The notes: generated by a model not told the origin, from the sequence alone. Shown: positions 17,654 through 27,133, counted from the stretch's first letter. The stretch is 64,000 bases of DNA from Streptomyces lichenis (GCF_023218175.1 NZ_JALPTH010000001.1:62001-126000); one strand, 5' to 3'. Numbers and translations: made by a program.

Positions 17654-18991
17654 TCATCCGCGGGTGCGTTTCCGTGCCTGCCGCCTGGGTCTGAGCGCCT
17701 GTCCCTCGCGGGCGGCGCGCAGTGCGGGCAGCATCTGGTCGACCGTGAGGCCGCGGTCGCCAAGACCTGTCCCGAAGCCCTGCAGTCGCCCGTGCAACCC
17801 GGAGGGGAGACTGCTGCTCTCCGATCGGTCACCGGAGGGGGAGCCGCCGTCCTGCCGGACATGCGCGGCGAGCTCGGAGCGGTCCAGGTCCACCACCAGG
17901 TTTCGCAGGAACAGGGCGCACATGTCGGGGCCGTACATGTGGACGTGCTCTTCGGCCAGGATGAGCCCTGCGAGTCCGGGCTCCCGCTCTCGCAAGAACA
18001 GCCGAAAAATTGCGGGAACGCGTGCGCACAGCCAGGAGAACTCCGTCGTCCTGAGCCGTGCGCCCGGGAACACCGCCTGGAGCAGGTCGTGCACGCCCCA
18101 CGGAAGCCCGCCGTGGTGCTCGTGGAAAATTGCCAGGGCCTCTCCCTGGTGCGCCAGAACGAGGCCCTCCAGCATGCGAGCCCATGCCTCTCCGATGAGC
18201 CGCCACGCCTCCCGTATTTGCTCGTAGAAATCGTCAGAGGTGTCTCGGGAAAAGGTGCGTGAGCGTTCGACTTCCTCGGTGGCCAACTTTTCAGAGACAC
18301 GCGATGCCTCCTGCCCGGCAGCGACTGCGGACAGCCAACTCGGCAGGAAGTTCTGGTTCGCGTAGCCGCGCGCACCAAGCCATGAGGTGATGTTTCGAGC
18401 GTCGCACTCCTCCTCGGCGACATCCAGGAAGGTTGCGTACCGGTCCTGATGCTGGCGCGGCGTCTTGCCGCTGAGGACCCATGCGGCGGCCAGCATGACA
18501 GGAAGCCGGCCGGCCAGTTCGCCTTCCAGGCGGCTGACCAGCGTCCGACGCTCCTCCTGGCAGCGCTCCCAGTGACGGGACAGATCTCCTCCACGGTCAT
18601 CCGCCCGTTCCGTGAGGCCCGTGCGCAGATGGCTGTAGGCGGAAATATCGACATGCTGCTCCGCAAGGCGCACTGCGGCTTCGCGCGTGCGCGCATCGAA
18701 GTCGAGGAGCGCTTGAGCGGATCGATGGTGATCGCCCAGCGGACCGGGGGGAGAGCAGTGGAGCGGGTTCGGGAAAACGCGATCCGCCATGGTGCCCGAG
18801 GCCGGCTGGATGTATGTCTCCTCCTGGGCCCGGCTACGCAGTGCGTGGCAGTCCGGGTCCCCGTGCCAGACCTTGCCCGTCCTGGATGCCCAGAACGGGG
18901 TCTCTGCGCCTGCCCACGGGCCAAGCGGTAGATCGTCAAGTGCCAGACCGGTGGCGCTGACGAGATCCCCGCCATGCGATGTGCTTCGCAC
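17654..18991 (-). CDS. Hypothetical protein of low GC content
   Basis: I do not recognise this protein. GTG 18991 is chosen because GAGGAGAGG lies a few bases upstream; it gives 445 residues. The N-terminal part contains VWHGDPDCHALRS, a short His/Cys motif that could bind metal. The rest looks soluble and helical, with many Trp and charged residues and no membrane segment or signal peptide. The C-terminal part repeats a pattern of hydrophobic helices ending in long Leu/Arg stretches. A 60-base sample has roughly 63 percent GC, clearly below its neighbours, and third-position bias is weaker. It sits between nrdJ and terD as a single gene with its own promoter. These signs suggest horizontal acquisition. 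Function unknown. Confidence 0.72.
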   Translation of the reverse strand: MRSTSHGGDLVSATGLALDDLPLGPWAGAETPFWASRTGKVWHGDPDCHALRSRAQEETYIQPASGTMADRVFPNPLHCSPPGPLGDHHRSAQALLDFDARTREAAVRLAEQHVDISAYSHLRTGLTERADDRGGDLSRHWERCQEERRTLVSRLEGELAGRLPVMLAAAWVLSGKTPRQHQDRYATFLDVAEEECDARNITSWLGARGYANQNFLPSWLSAVAAGQEASRVSEKLATEEVERSRTFSRDTSDDFYEQIREAWRLIGEAWARMLEGLVLAHQGEALAIFHEHHGGLPWGVHDLLQAVFPGARLRTTEFSWLCARVPAIFRLFLREREPGLAGLILAEEHVHMYGPDMCALFLRNLVVDLDRSELAAHVRQDGGSPSGDRSESSSLPSGLHGRLQGFGTGLGDRGLTVDQMLPALRAAREGQALRPRRQARKRTRG

Positions 18992-19179
18992 ACCAGGCCC
19001 CTCTCCTCGCTCGAAAGCTGTCTGGTCGCCAACATAGGCGCCCGCACTGACAGTCCACGGACGCTGCGTCAAGGGCCACCGCAGCCCTTGGACCTTCCGC
19101 GCGCCATCGGCGTCGTTGTATCGGGGGGACCGGCGGACGCCGGTCCCCCCGCCCTTCTCTGTCAGCCGGCCCTCCTCTG

Positions 19180-19719
19180 TCAGTCGGCGGCGCCGCCCAT
19201 CAGTTCCGTGAAGGAGCGCGGGTCGGCGTCGAAGCCGCGCAGGGAGCGGCTCCACCGCCAGCCGCCGGTGCCGCCGTCGGCACGGGTGAACTCCGCGATC
19301 GTCGCGGCGGTGGCCGGGCCGAGGTCGGCCAGGGGGAGGTTGTCCAGCTCCTGGTAGCCCTCCTTGACCGCCACCTGCCCGCCCGCGACATCGGCGAAGG
19401 CGACCCGGCCGCCGCCCTGCTGGATGGCCACGCCCACCACCACCCGCCCGTAGGCGGGCGACAGCCGCTCCAGCTCCAGGGTCATCACCTCGTCCGAGCC
19501 GAACCCCTGGCCGGTGCGGCTGTCCCGGTCCAGCGTGATGGTGCCGTCCGGCGAGCGGCTGCCGAAGTGCACCAGGTAGACGGGCGTGCCGTGCGGGTCC
19601 TCCTGGGGGTACACCGCGGCGATGATGTCGAGGTCGTGGTCGGGCGCGCCGGCCGGGCTCGGGTCCCACCGGAGTGTCACCTGCACCTTGCCGACACCCT
19701 TGTTGAGACTGCTGGTCAC
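19180..19719 (-). CDS. TerD-family (tellurium resistance/stress) protein
   Basis: Calcium-binding TerD domain protein of 179 residues, a family linked to tellurite resistance, phage inhibition and cell-envelope stress responses. Visible: LNKGVGKVQVTLRWDP at the N-terminus, HDLDIIAAVY, and the DSRTGQGFGSDEVM segment with acidic Ca2+ ligands. GTG 19719 starts MTSSLNKG. It stands alone, without the TerA-F neighbours of a full ter cluster. Streptomyces carry many such single copies; the exact role is unknown. Confidence 0.9.
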   Translation of the reverse strand: MTSSLNKGVGKVQVTLRWDPSPAGAPDHDLDIIAAVYPQEDPHGTPVYLVHFGSRSPDGTITLDRDSRTGQGFGSDEVMTLELERLSPAYGRVVVGVAIQQGGGRVAFADVAGGQVAVKEGYQELDNLPLADLGPATAATIAEFTRADGGTGGWRWSRSLRGFDADPRSFTELMGGAAD

Positions 19720-19879
19720 GCCATCCCCTCTCGTCTGCGGCCATCGGAACCGGTTCCTCCGCGCACGGCCGCCCGGTCAACCCCCCGCCCCCAACGCTCC
19801 CCGTGGACAGGGCCGTTGCCATGGTGTCATGCGGTGGATCGTGCGGGAGCCGGTATCTCCCGGGCCTTACCATGGCGCG

Positions 19880-20485
19880 GTGCTGGTCAAGTGGATGCGC
19901 TGCACCGTCGTGGACCGCCGAGGTTTCGAACGCGCGCAGCGGAAATGGGCGGGGCTGCCTGGTGAGCCGGGCTTCCGCGGGCAGGGCGGCGGCTGGAGCC
20001 GGACCCGCCCCGATGTCGCCCATGTCTTCGCCTTCTGGGAGAGCCGCCCCTTCTACGACTCCTTCATGGCCCGCTCCCACGACCGGCTCGCCGCCTCGCA
20101 GGTCGGCACCTACACCCGGTCGCGGGCCAAGCTGTTCGAGCACCGCTTCGATGTGAAGACCGGGTTCGAGCCGCGCTTCACCGACGCGGACGTGGTGCGG
20201 GTGGCGCACAGCAGGATCCACGAGGAGCGGGCCGAGCACTACGCGCTGATGCAGGAGAAGGTGTGGAACCCGGCGATGGCCGGCTCGCCCGGGATGCTGC
20301 GCGGGCTGTTCGGGGAGGCGCCGGGGCACGAGTTCCTGGTGCTGTCGATGTGGCGCTCCGCGGCCGAGCACGGCAAGTACCGTGCCGAGCGGGTGGAGCG
20401 GCTGGCGCTGCGCACCCAGATCGAGGCCGATGTGGCGGCGCTGACCGGGGACGTGGTCGACCTGGAGACGGCGTGGACGGTGTGA
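19880..20485 (+). CDS. YdbC-like DUF4937 family protein
   Basis: Small cytoplasmic protein of about 201 residues resembling the YdbC/DUF4937 family (two dimeric alpha-beta-barrel-like repeats). Features include VLVKWMRCTV at the start, repeated FAFWESR and VLSMWRS segments, and conserved Trp/Arg positions. GTG 19880 matches where relatives begin, but the upstream site is weak; ATG 19829 is in frame and would add 17 residues. Biochemical role is unknown. It is divergent from the TerD gene. Confidence 0.72.
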   Translation: MLVKWMRCTVVDRRGFERAQRKWAGLPGEPGFRGQGGGWSRTRPDVAHVFAFWESRPFYDSFMARSHDRLAASQVGTYTRSRAKLFEHRFDVKTGFEPRFTDADVVRVAHSRIHEERAEHYALMQEKVWNPAMAGSPGMLRGLFGEAPGHEFLVLSMWRSAAEHGKYRAERVERLALRTQIEADVAALTGDVVDLETAWTV

Positions 20486-20622
20486 GCGCGGGGTGACTCG
20501 GCTGCCCGGCGGACGCCCCGTACGGCGCTGCTGCCGGGCGGATGCTCGGTACGGCGCCGTAGGTCTGCGATACGCGCACCCCCCCGGCAGGATCCGTCAC
20601 GTACGGGGCCTATCGTCGGGGC

Positions 20623-21282
20623 ATGGCACGACCGCGGCGCATCGTCCTCGTACGGCACGGCGAATCGGAGGGCAACACCGATGACACGGTGTACGAGCGC
20701 GAGCCCGACCACGCGCTGAGGCTCACCGACCGGGGGCGGCGCCAGGCCGAAGCGGCGGGGGAGCGGCTGCGGGAGGCCTTCGGCGAGGAGCGGGTCAGCG
20801 TCTATGTCTCGCCCTACCGCCGCACCCACGAGACCCTGCGGGCCCTCCGGCTCGACCCGGCCCTGACCCGGGTACGGGAGGAGCCGCGCCTGCGCGAGCA
20901 GGACTGGGGCAACTGGCAGGACCCCGCCGACGTACGCCGCCAGAAGACGAGGCGCGACGCCTACGGGCACTTCTTCTACCGCTTCGCCCAGGGCGAGTCC
21001 GGCGCCGATGTGTACGACCGGGTCGGCGCCTTCCTGGAGAGTCTGTACCGCAGCTTCGCCGAGCCCGACCACCCGCCGAACGTCCTGCTGGTCACCCATG
21101 GGCTGACCATGCGGCTGTTCTGCATGCGGTGGTTCCACTGGACGGTCGACGAGTTCGAGTGCCTGCGCAACCCCTCGAACGGGGAGACGCGCACGCTGCT
21201 GCTCGGCGCCGACGGCCGGTACGTGCTGGACCGCCCGTTCGAACGGTGGCGGGAGCCCGAGCCGTACGGGACCACCGGTTAG
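20623..21282 (+). CDS. Histidine phosphatase family protein
   Basis: Phosphoglycerate-mutase-like phosphatase of 219 residues. The catalytic motif is VRHGESEGN near residue 10, the second conserved block is SPYRRTHET, and the second catalytic His is in VTHGLTMRL. ATG 20623 follows a TATCGT hexamer by 6 bases, so the transcript may be leaderless. Substrate is not predictable. Followed 12 bp later by an ADP-ribosylglycohydrolase, possibly co-transcribed; a TAGAGT hexamer overlaps the stop codon and could drive the next gene. Confidence 0.92.
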   Translation: MARPRRIVLVRHGESEGNTDDTVYEREPDHALRLTDRGRRQAEAAGERLREAFGEERVSVYVSPYRRTHETLRALRLDPALTRVREEPRLREQDWGNWQDPADVRRQKTRRDAYGHFFYRFAQGESGADVYDRVGAFLESLYRSFAEPDHPPNVLLVTHGLTMRLFCMRWFHWTVDEFECLRNPSNGETRTLLLGADGRYVLDRPFERWREPEPYGTTG

Positions 21283-21294
21283 AGTGGCGGTGCG

Positions 21295-22302
21295 ATGACG
21301 GCTGACTCCTCTTCCCGCTCCACGGACGGTCCCCGCACCCCTGGCGACCATCCCACCCCCACCTCCTCCTTCTCCTCCTCCGCCTCCGGTCCGGCCTCCG
21401 CGCCCGACCCGCTGGGGCGCGCGCTCGCCGGCCTGCGCGGGCTGTCGGTGGGCGACGCCCTCGGCTCGCAGTTCTTCGTCCCGGCCCACTACCCGCTGCT
21501 GAAGCAACGCGAGCTGCCGCCCGGGCGGTGGCAGTGGACCGACGACACCGAGATGGCCTGCTCGGTCGTCGCCGTCCTCGCCCGGCACGGCCGCGTCGAC
21601 CAGGACGCCCTGGCCCTCTCCTTCGCCGAGCACCATGACTTCGACCGCGGCTACGGCCCCGCGGTCAACCGTATGCTCCGGCTGGTCCGCGAGGGGACGG
21701 ACTGGCGAGAACTCGCCGCGGCCTTGTTCAACGGGCAGGGCTCGTGGGGCAATGGAGCGGCGATGCGGATCGCCCCGCTCGGTGCCTGGTACGCCGACGA
21801 CCCCGAGCAGGCGACGCACCAGGCCGAGATCTCCTCGTACACCACCCACCAGCACCGCGAGGCGGTCGTCGGCTGTATGGCGGTGGCCGCCGCGGCGGCG
21901 CTGGCGGCCCGTCCCGGGGGGCCTCCGACCCCGGAGGAGCTGCTGGACGGTGTCGTGGCCCTGGTGCCGCGCAGCGCGGTCGGGGCCGGGCTCCGCCGTG
22001 CCCGGGACATGCTCGACTACGCGGACGCCGGCACGGTGGCGGCGGTGCTCGGCTGCGGCCGCCGCACCAGCGCGCACGACACGGTGCCCTTCGCGCTCTG
22101 GTCGGCCGCCCGGGCGCTGGGCGACTACGAGCGGATGTTCTGGACGACGGCGCAGGCCGGCGGGGACGTCGACACCACCTGCGCCATCGCCGGGGGAGTG
22201 GTGGCCGCGGCAGGTGGCGCACCGCCGGCCGCCTGGCTGGAGCGCACCGAGACGCTGCCGGACTGGCTGACGGCCGCCACGACCGGCGTGCTCGGCGCCT
22301 GA
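21295..22302 (+). CDS. ADP-ribosylglycohydrolase family protein
   Basis: Predicted hydrolase that removes ADP-ribose from proteins or small molecules (DraG/ARH family), 335 residues. The metal-binding residues are visible in GDALGSQ, WTDDTEMA, GNGAAMR and GGDVDTTCAIAGG. The first 35 residues are a Ser/Pro-rich tail. It lies 12 bp after the histidine phosphatase. An NrtR-like regulator that could respond to ADP-ribose lies elsewhere in the window; a link is only speculative. Confidence 0.93.
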   Translation: MTADSSSRSTDGPRTPGDHPTPTSSFSSSASGPASAPDPLGRALAGLRGLSVGDALGSQFFVPAHYPLLKQRELPPGRWQWTDDTEMACSVVAVLARHGRVDQDALALSFAEHHDFDRGYGPAVNRMLRLVREGTDWRELAAALFNGQGSWGNGAAMRIAPLGAWYADDPEQATHQAEISSYTTHQHREAVVGCMAVAAAAALAARPGGPPTPEELLDGVVALVPRSAVGAGLRRARDMLDYADAGTVAAVLGCGRRTSAHDTVPFALWSAARALGDYERMFWTTAQAGGDVDTTCAIAGGVVAAAGGAPPAAWLERTETLPDWLTAATTGVLGA

Positions 22303-22560
22303 CGCCGGAGGGGCCGGTCGGTCCTTGTGCCGGATACCGGGTGCTGGGCGCCGGTCGGACCGGTCCGACCGGCATGGCCGGGCTGACTGTCACGGTCCTG
22401 CCACAGCGCGGCCTCGGCGGCGGGGGCAGGCGGTTTCCGGGCTAGCCTGTCGGCCACACCGCCGCCTTGATCATCAACGGCCGCGCTGAGCAGACACCGG
22501 AGCCGGTCCGTCCGGGCCGCCCCGTGACGGGTGGCACGCGGCCGGCCGGGAGGGGGTCCC

Positions 22561-24513
22561 GTGTCCGATACACCGTCCATACCGCCGCCGCCACCGGAGC
22601 GGCCGGGCCAGGGTCAGGGCCAGGGCCAGGGTGACGAGCCGGCCGACGCGGTCCCCGCGCCGCGGGCCAGCCGCCCTGGCGGTGCGGAAGCCGATGCCGG
22701 TGGCGGGAGCGGGGCTGATGCCGGTGGCGGGGCCGGGGCTGGTGGCGGTAGCGAGGCCGGTGGCGGTGCCGGGGCTGGTACGGCTTCGGGCGTGGCTGTG
22801 GCAAAGGGTGCGGCGCCCGATCCGGACGCGGCACTTATCCCGGTACAGGCGGCGGGCGCGTCGGCCGCCGGCCGGGCGGGCACGCCGGGGGCGCACACGG
22901 GACGGCCGCAGGCGCGTACCGGCGCTCCCACCCACGTACGGGTGCCGCCGCAACCGCCGCGGCGCGGACCCAGTCCGATACGCCCGCGGCCTCCCGCCCC
23001 CGTCCCGACCGGGGCGCTGGTCGCCGTGCTCGCCACCGGTCTGCTCAGCGCCCTCCTCCTGGGCGACGGGGGCATCGGGCTCAACCTGCTGATCGTCGCC
23101 GTGCCGGCCGCCCTCGCCGCCGGCTTCGCCGCGGTCGCCGCCGGACGGCGGATCCGCCCCTGGACGGTCGTCTGGGCCCTGGGCGGGCTCGCCCTGCTGA
23201 CCGTGCCCGCGCTGCGCGACGCGGGCTGGCCCACCTTCCTCGCCCTCGCCGCCGCCTTCGGGCTCGGCGCGCTGGCCCTGCACGGCAGCCGGAGTTGGCG
23301 CGGCATCGTCCTCGCCCCGTTGGGCCTCTTCGACTCGCTGCCCGCCGGGATCGTCTGGGGGTGGCAGGGGGTACGCAAGCGCGCCGCCGCGCGGGGCTCG
23401 CTCGGCCCCGTCCTGCGGACGACCGGGGTGGCGCTGGCCCTGCTCGTCGTCTTCGGCGCCCTGTTCGCCGGTGCGGACGCGGCCTTCGCCGGCCTGGTGG
23501 GCTCCCTGGTGCCGGACGTCTCCGTCACGGAGGGGCCCTGGCGGGTGCTGCTCTTCGTCTGGGGCCTCATCGGGGCGCTGTGCGCCGCCCGTACCGCCGC
23601 CGCGCCACTGCGCTGGGACCTGCTCCCGGCGAGCCCCGGCCGCCCGCGCAGCCGCTTGGAATGGGCGTTTCCGCTCATCGTGCTCACGGTGCTGTTCGCG
23701 GTCTTCAACGCCGTACAACTCGCGGTGCTGCTCCGGGGCTACGACCGGGTGCTCAGCGAGACCGGCCTCACCAACGCCGAGTACGCCCGCCAGGGGTTCT
23801 GGCAACTGCTGTGGGCCACCCTGCTCACCGTGGTCGTCATCGCCCTGGCCGTCCGCTGGGCGCCTCGCGGCGGGGCCCGCGACCGCACCCTGGTCCGGGC
23901 GGTGCTCGGCACGCTCTGCCTGATGACGCTGGTGGTGGTCGCCTCGGCGCTGCGGCGGATGGATCTGTACGTGGACGCCTACGGGCTCACCCGGCTTCGG
24001 GTCTCGGTGGCCGCCGTGGAGCTGTGGCTGGGCGTCGTCCTCGTCCTGGTGATGGCGGCGGGCGCCCTCGGTGCCCGGCGCCTCCCGCTGCCGCGGGCCG
24101 TGGCGGTGAGCGCGGCGGTGTTCGTGCTCGGCTTCGGCCTGATCTCCCCGGACGCGCTGGTCGCCGAGCGGAACGTCCAGCGGTACGAGAGGAGCGGCAC
24201 CATCGACATCGGCTACCTCGACAGCCTGTCGGCCGACGCCGCCCCCGCCCTGGACCGGCTGCCCGAGCCGTTGCGCTCCTGCGCGCTGCGGAACATCGAG
24301 CGGGACCTCGACGCCGCGGACACGCCTTGGTACGCGCTCAGCCTCGGCGAGCACCGTGCCCGGGAGATCATCGAGGCCCGCCCGGTCACCACCGCCGGAT
24401 ACGAGTGCACGCCGGGGCGGGACGGCGATCGGGACGAGTTCGACGAGTACGGGGACTGGGAGCCGGACACCGGGGGCGGAGGTGCGGATCCGTTCGGGGA
24501 GTACGGACGGTAG
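22561..24513 (+). CDS. DUF4173/DUF4153-type multi-pass membrane protein
   Basis: Integral membrane protein of 650 residues. GTG 22561 is preceded by GGAGGGGG; an earlier in-frame start at 22531 lacks such a site. Residues 1-150 are a low-complexity Gly/Ala/Pro cytoplasmic tail containing AGGG-type repeats (about 22690-22790). After that come about ten hydrophobic segments, then a soluble C-terminus of about 110 residues with two cysteines (LRSCALRN and YECTPG) and an acidic end. Family membership is judged from the topology and from conserved segments such as WAFPLIVLTVLFAVFNAVQL. Function unknown. Convergent with the MFS gene. Confidence 0.8.
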   Translation: MSDTPSIPPPPPERPGQGQGQGQGDEPADAVPAPRASRPGGAEADAGGGSGADAGGGAGAGGGSEAGGGAGAGTASGVAVAKGAAPDPDAALIPVQAAGASAAGRAGTPGAHTGRPQARTGAPTHVRVPPQPPRRGPSPIRPRPPAPVPTGALVAVLATGLLSALLLGDGGIGLNLLIVAVPAALAAGFAAVAAGRRIRPWTVVWALGGLALLTVPALRDAGWPTFLALAAAFGLGALALHGSRSWRGIVLAPLGLFDSLPAGIVWGWQGVRKRAAARGSLGPVLRTTGVALALLVVFGALFAGADAAFAGLVGSLVPDVSVTEGPWRVLLFVWGLIGALCAARTAAAPLRWDLLPASPGRPRSRLEWAFPLIVLTVLFAVFNAVQLAVLLRGYDRVLSETGLTNAEYARQGFWQLLWATLLTVVVIALAVRWAPRGGARDRTLVRAVLGTLCLMTLVVVASALRRMDLYVDAYGLTRLRVSVAAVELWLGVVLVLVMAAGALGARRLPLPRAVAVSAAVFVLGFGLISPDALVAERNVQRYERSGTIDIGYLDSLSADAAPALDRLPEPLRSCALRNIERDLDAADTPWYALSLGEHRAREIIEARPVTTAGYECTPGRDGDRDEFDEYGDWEPDTGGGGADPFGEYGR

Positions 24514-24576
24514 CCCCCGGCCTCCGGGTCTCATCCGCCCGCCCCCGGGCCTCTTCTGCTCACCCCCAGGCCTCCG

Positions 24577-26139
24577 TCAGCCCAGGCCCGGCCCGGCGGA
24601 CTCGGCCGTTCCGCTGAGGGCCGCCAGATCACTGCGGCGTACCCGGACGACGAGCAGGGCGGTCAGCAGCGCCACCGCCACCATGGCGACCGCGGCCATG
24701 AAGGACGTGGAGATGCCCTCCGTCAGGACCTGGCCGCCCCAGGGGGCGGGCAGTTCGCGGGTGGCGGCGAACTCCTTCAACTGCTCGGGGGTGGCCTGCG
24801 CCATGAAGTCGGGCAGCTGCTTCTCCGCCTCCTCGCGGCTCGCCGTGCCGAAGACGGTGACCAGGATGGACAGTCCCAGCGAACCGCCCACCTGCTGGGT
24901 GGCGTTCAGCAGACCCGAGGCCGCGCCCGCCTCGTGCGGGGCCACCCCGGAGACGGCCGTCAGGGTCAGGGTGACGAAGTTCAGCCCCATGCCGAAGCCG
25001 AAGAGCAGCAGCGGCCCGAGGATGCCGCCCAGGTAGGTGCTGTCCGGCGAGACGAAGGTCTGCCAGAACAGCCCCGCACCGGTGATCGCCGCACCGGACA
25101 CCATGAACGGCTTCGGTCCCAGTACCGGCAGCAGCCGCTGCGCCAGCCCGGCGGCGACGATGATCGCCGCGGTGACCGGCAGGAAGGCGAGTCCCGCCTC
25201 GATCGGGCTGTAGACCAGCACGTTCTGGACGAAGAGCACGATGAAGAAGAACATGCCGAACATGGCCGCCGACAGGCTGAGCATGATCACATATGTGCCC
25301 GAGCGGTTGCGGTCGGCGAACATCCGCAGCGGGGTGATGGGCTCCTTCGCCCGCCGCTCGACCACCGCGAAGGCGGCCAGCAGGATCACGGCGGCCACGA
25401 ACGACCCGATGGTCAGCGCGTCGCGCCACCCCTCCTCGGAGGCCCGGATGAAGCCGTAGACGAGCGAGGCCATACCACCCGTCGAGGTCAGCGCGCCCGC
25501 GACGTCGAACCGTCCGGGGTGGCGCTCGGACTCCCGGATGCAGCGCGGGGCGAGGAAGGCGATCAGCAGCCCGATCGGCACGTTGACGAAGAGCACCCAG
25601 CGCCAGTCCAGCCACTCGGTGAGCATTCCGCCGGCCAGCAGGCCGATGGCGCCGCCACCGGCCGAGACGGCCGCGAAGACGCCGAACGCCCGGTTCCGGG
25701 CCGGCCCCTCCGGGAACGTGGTGGTGATCAGCGCCAGCGAGGTCGGGGAGGCGATCGCGCCGCCGACCCCCTGGAGCGCCCGGGCCGCCAACAACTGCCA
25801 GGGCTCCTGCGCGAATCCGCCCAGCAGCGAGGCCGCGGTGAAGAGCAGGATGCCGGTCATGAACACCCGGCGGCGGCCGAGCACGTCCCCGGCGCGCCCG
25901 CCGAGCAGCAGCAGGCCGCCGAAGGTGAGGGTGTAGGCGCTCAGCACCCAGGAGAGGCCGGTGGTGGAGAAGGAGAGCGCGTCCTGGATGTGGGGCAGCG
26001 CGATGTTCACGATGGTGGAGTCGAGCACCACCATCAACTGGCAGGCGGCGATGACCGCGAGGGCCAGACCCGCACGGGCCGGTGGCCCCGCCGCCGGTCC
26101 GCTGCGCTCCCGCTGGGTCTCCGGCGCGGAAATTGTCAC
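24577..26139 (-). CDS. MFS drug exporter, DHA2 (EmrB/QacA) type
   Basis: Proton-driven multidrug exporter of the 14-helix DHA2 group, about 520 residues. Motif C-like and A motifs are visible: VLDSTIVNIALPHIQ in helix 1 and GRAGDVLGRRRVF after helix 2, with many further membrane helices. I favour GTG 26139 because GGGGGG lies 8 bases upstream; the frame extends to 26193 but would overlap an operator. It is divergent from a TetR-family gene, with two dyads between them, the common arrangement for substrate-induced efflux. The exported compound is unknown. Confidence 0.9.
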   Translation of the reverse strand: MTISAPETQRERSGPAAGPPARAGLALAVIAACQLMVVLDSTIVNIALPHIQDALSFSTTGLSWVLSAYTLTFGGLLLLGGRAGDVLGRRRVFMTGILLFTAASLLGGFAQEPWQLLAARALQGVGGAIASPTSLALITTTFPEGPARNRAFGVFAAVSAGGGAIGLLAGGMLTEWLDWRWVLFVNVPIGLLIAFLAPRCIRESERHPGRFDVAGALTSTGGMASLVYGFIRASEEGWRDALTIGSFVAAVILLAAFAVVERRAKEPITPLRMFADRNRSGTYVIMLSLSAAMFGMFFFIVLFVQNVLVYSPIEAGLAFLPVTAAIIVAAGLAQRLLPVLGPKPFMVSGAAITGAGLFWQTFVSPDSTYLGGILGPLLLFGFGMGLNFVTLTLTAVSGVAPHEAGAASGLLNATQQVGGSLGLSILVTVFGTASREEAEKQLPDFMAQATPEQLKEFAATRELPAPWGGQVLTEGISTSFMAAVAMVAVALLTALLVVRVRRSDLAALSGTAESAGPGLG

Positions 26140-26160
26140 TATGGTTCCCCCCAGGGTAAT

Positions 26161-26184
26161 GCAGTGAACGGGGGCGTTCACTGC
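26161..26184. promoter_or_regulatory. TetR-type operator 1
   Basis: A perfect 10-bp inverted repeat, GCAGTGAACG-GGGG-CGTTCACTGC, lies just upstream of the MFS exporter. Its core GNGAACG-N4-CGTTCAC recurs at operator 2. Confidence 0.82.
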
Positions 26185-26211
26185 GCTCGCCACGGTAGTG
26201 AGTCCCCGTCA

Positions 26212-26229
26212 GGGAACGCAAGCGTTCAC
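26212..26229. promoter_or_regulatory. TetR-type operator 2
   Basis: GGGAACGCAAGCGTTCAC matches operator 1 at all outer positions except one. The dyad centres are 48 bp apart, on the side of the tetR-like gene. Confidence 0.75.
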
Positions 26230-26326
26230 TGAATCACCGCCGCGGGGGGTTGCCGGGCGGCATCAGCCGTCCGGTGCCGCTCCGGGCCGGCCCCGCGCCC
26301 GGCCCGTGACCGATGGAGAGTTGCCG

Positions 26327-26950
26327 ATGGCGAACACCCGCACCGAGGACGCCCACCACGAGCGCACGGCCTGCCGCCGGCACGGCGCCGTGCTGGAGCG
26401 GGCCATCCTCGAAGCCGCCCTCGCGGAGCTGGCTCGGGTCGGCTGGAACGGCCTGACCATGGAAGGGGTGGCCGCCGCCGCGCGGACCGGCAAGGCGGCC
26501 GTCTATCGCCGCTGGTCAGGCAAGGAGGATCTGGTCGCGGACGCGCTCCGGGCCGCGCTGCCGGCGCTGGACGAGGTCCCCGACCTCGGCGGGGTGCGCG
26601 AGGACCTCCACGCCCTGTGCCGGATGATCCGGGACGCGATGTTCTCCGCGTCGGGCACGGCGCTTCGCTCGGTGCTTCACGAATGCGACGGCGCGGGCGG
26701 CGAACGGTTCCACGGCCTCATCCGAACGGGCGTCATCGATCCCGGAACCCGGCTGATCCGCATGGTGCTGGACCGTGGCCGCGAGCGGGGCGACGTCCGG
26801 GCGGACAGCGGCGACGGGCTGGTCGTGGATGTGCTCCCCGCCCTGCTGATGTACCGCTCGAAGGTGCACGGGAGCGAGTGGCCGGACACGGAGGTCGCGG
26901 AGCTCGTCGACCAGGTGCTGGTGCCGCTGCTGCGCCCCGGCGCCCGCTGA
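26327..26950 (+). CDS. TetR-family transcriptional repressor
   Basis: Repressor of 207 residues with a TetR helix-turn-helix near residues 25-65 (ILEAALAELARVGWNGLTMEGVAAAARTGKAAVYRRW in two parts) and a ligand-binding C-domain. ATG 26327 (MANTRTED) has GGAGAG upstream; the longer frame from 26198 has no such site and crosses the operator. It is divergent from the DHA2 exporter, and the two dyads in between are its likely binding sites, so it probably represses both genes until a drug ligand binds. Confidence 0.9.
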   Translation: MANTRTEDAHHERTACRRHGAVLERAILEAALAELARVGWNGLTMEGVAAAARTGKAAVYRRWSGKEDLVADALRAALPALDEVPDLGGVREDLHALCRMIRDAMFSASGTALRSVLHECDGAGGERFHGLIRTGVIDPGTRLIRMVLDRGRERGDVRADSGDGLVVDVLPALLMYRSKVHGSEWPDTEVAELVDQVLVPLLRPGAR

Positions 26951-26995
26951 GCCCTCTATGCCTCCACGCCTCTCGCGCGCGGCCTTTGGGGGCAT

Positions 26996-27133
26996 GGATA
27001 CCCGACGGTGCCCCGGGGCGGATGCCGGGCGGTGTCGTGGGGGGATACCGGGTGGTGCCGGGGGGTGGATACCGGCCGGTAAGGGGGCAGATGTCCGATG
27101 CTGCGGGGGCGGGTAACCGGCGGTACGGGAGCG
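26996..27133. repeat. Imperfect 23-24 bp tandem repeats
   Basis: Four clear units begin GGATACC or GGATGCC at 26996, 27020, 27043 and 27067, each followed by a GGCGGTG-like block; two more degenerate units follow. They fill the intergenic region between tetR and rnhB and show no coding potential. Confidence 0.75.

Noticed and set aside
18992-20371. Upstream part of the long minus-strand frame that includes the orphan gene
   Set aside because: It overlaps the terD-like and YdbC-like genes, has no ribosome site, and its composition is that of a shadow frame.
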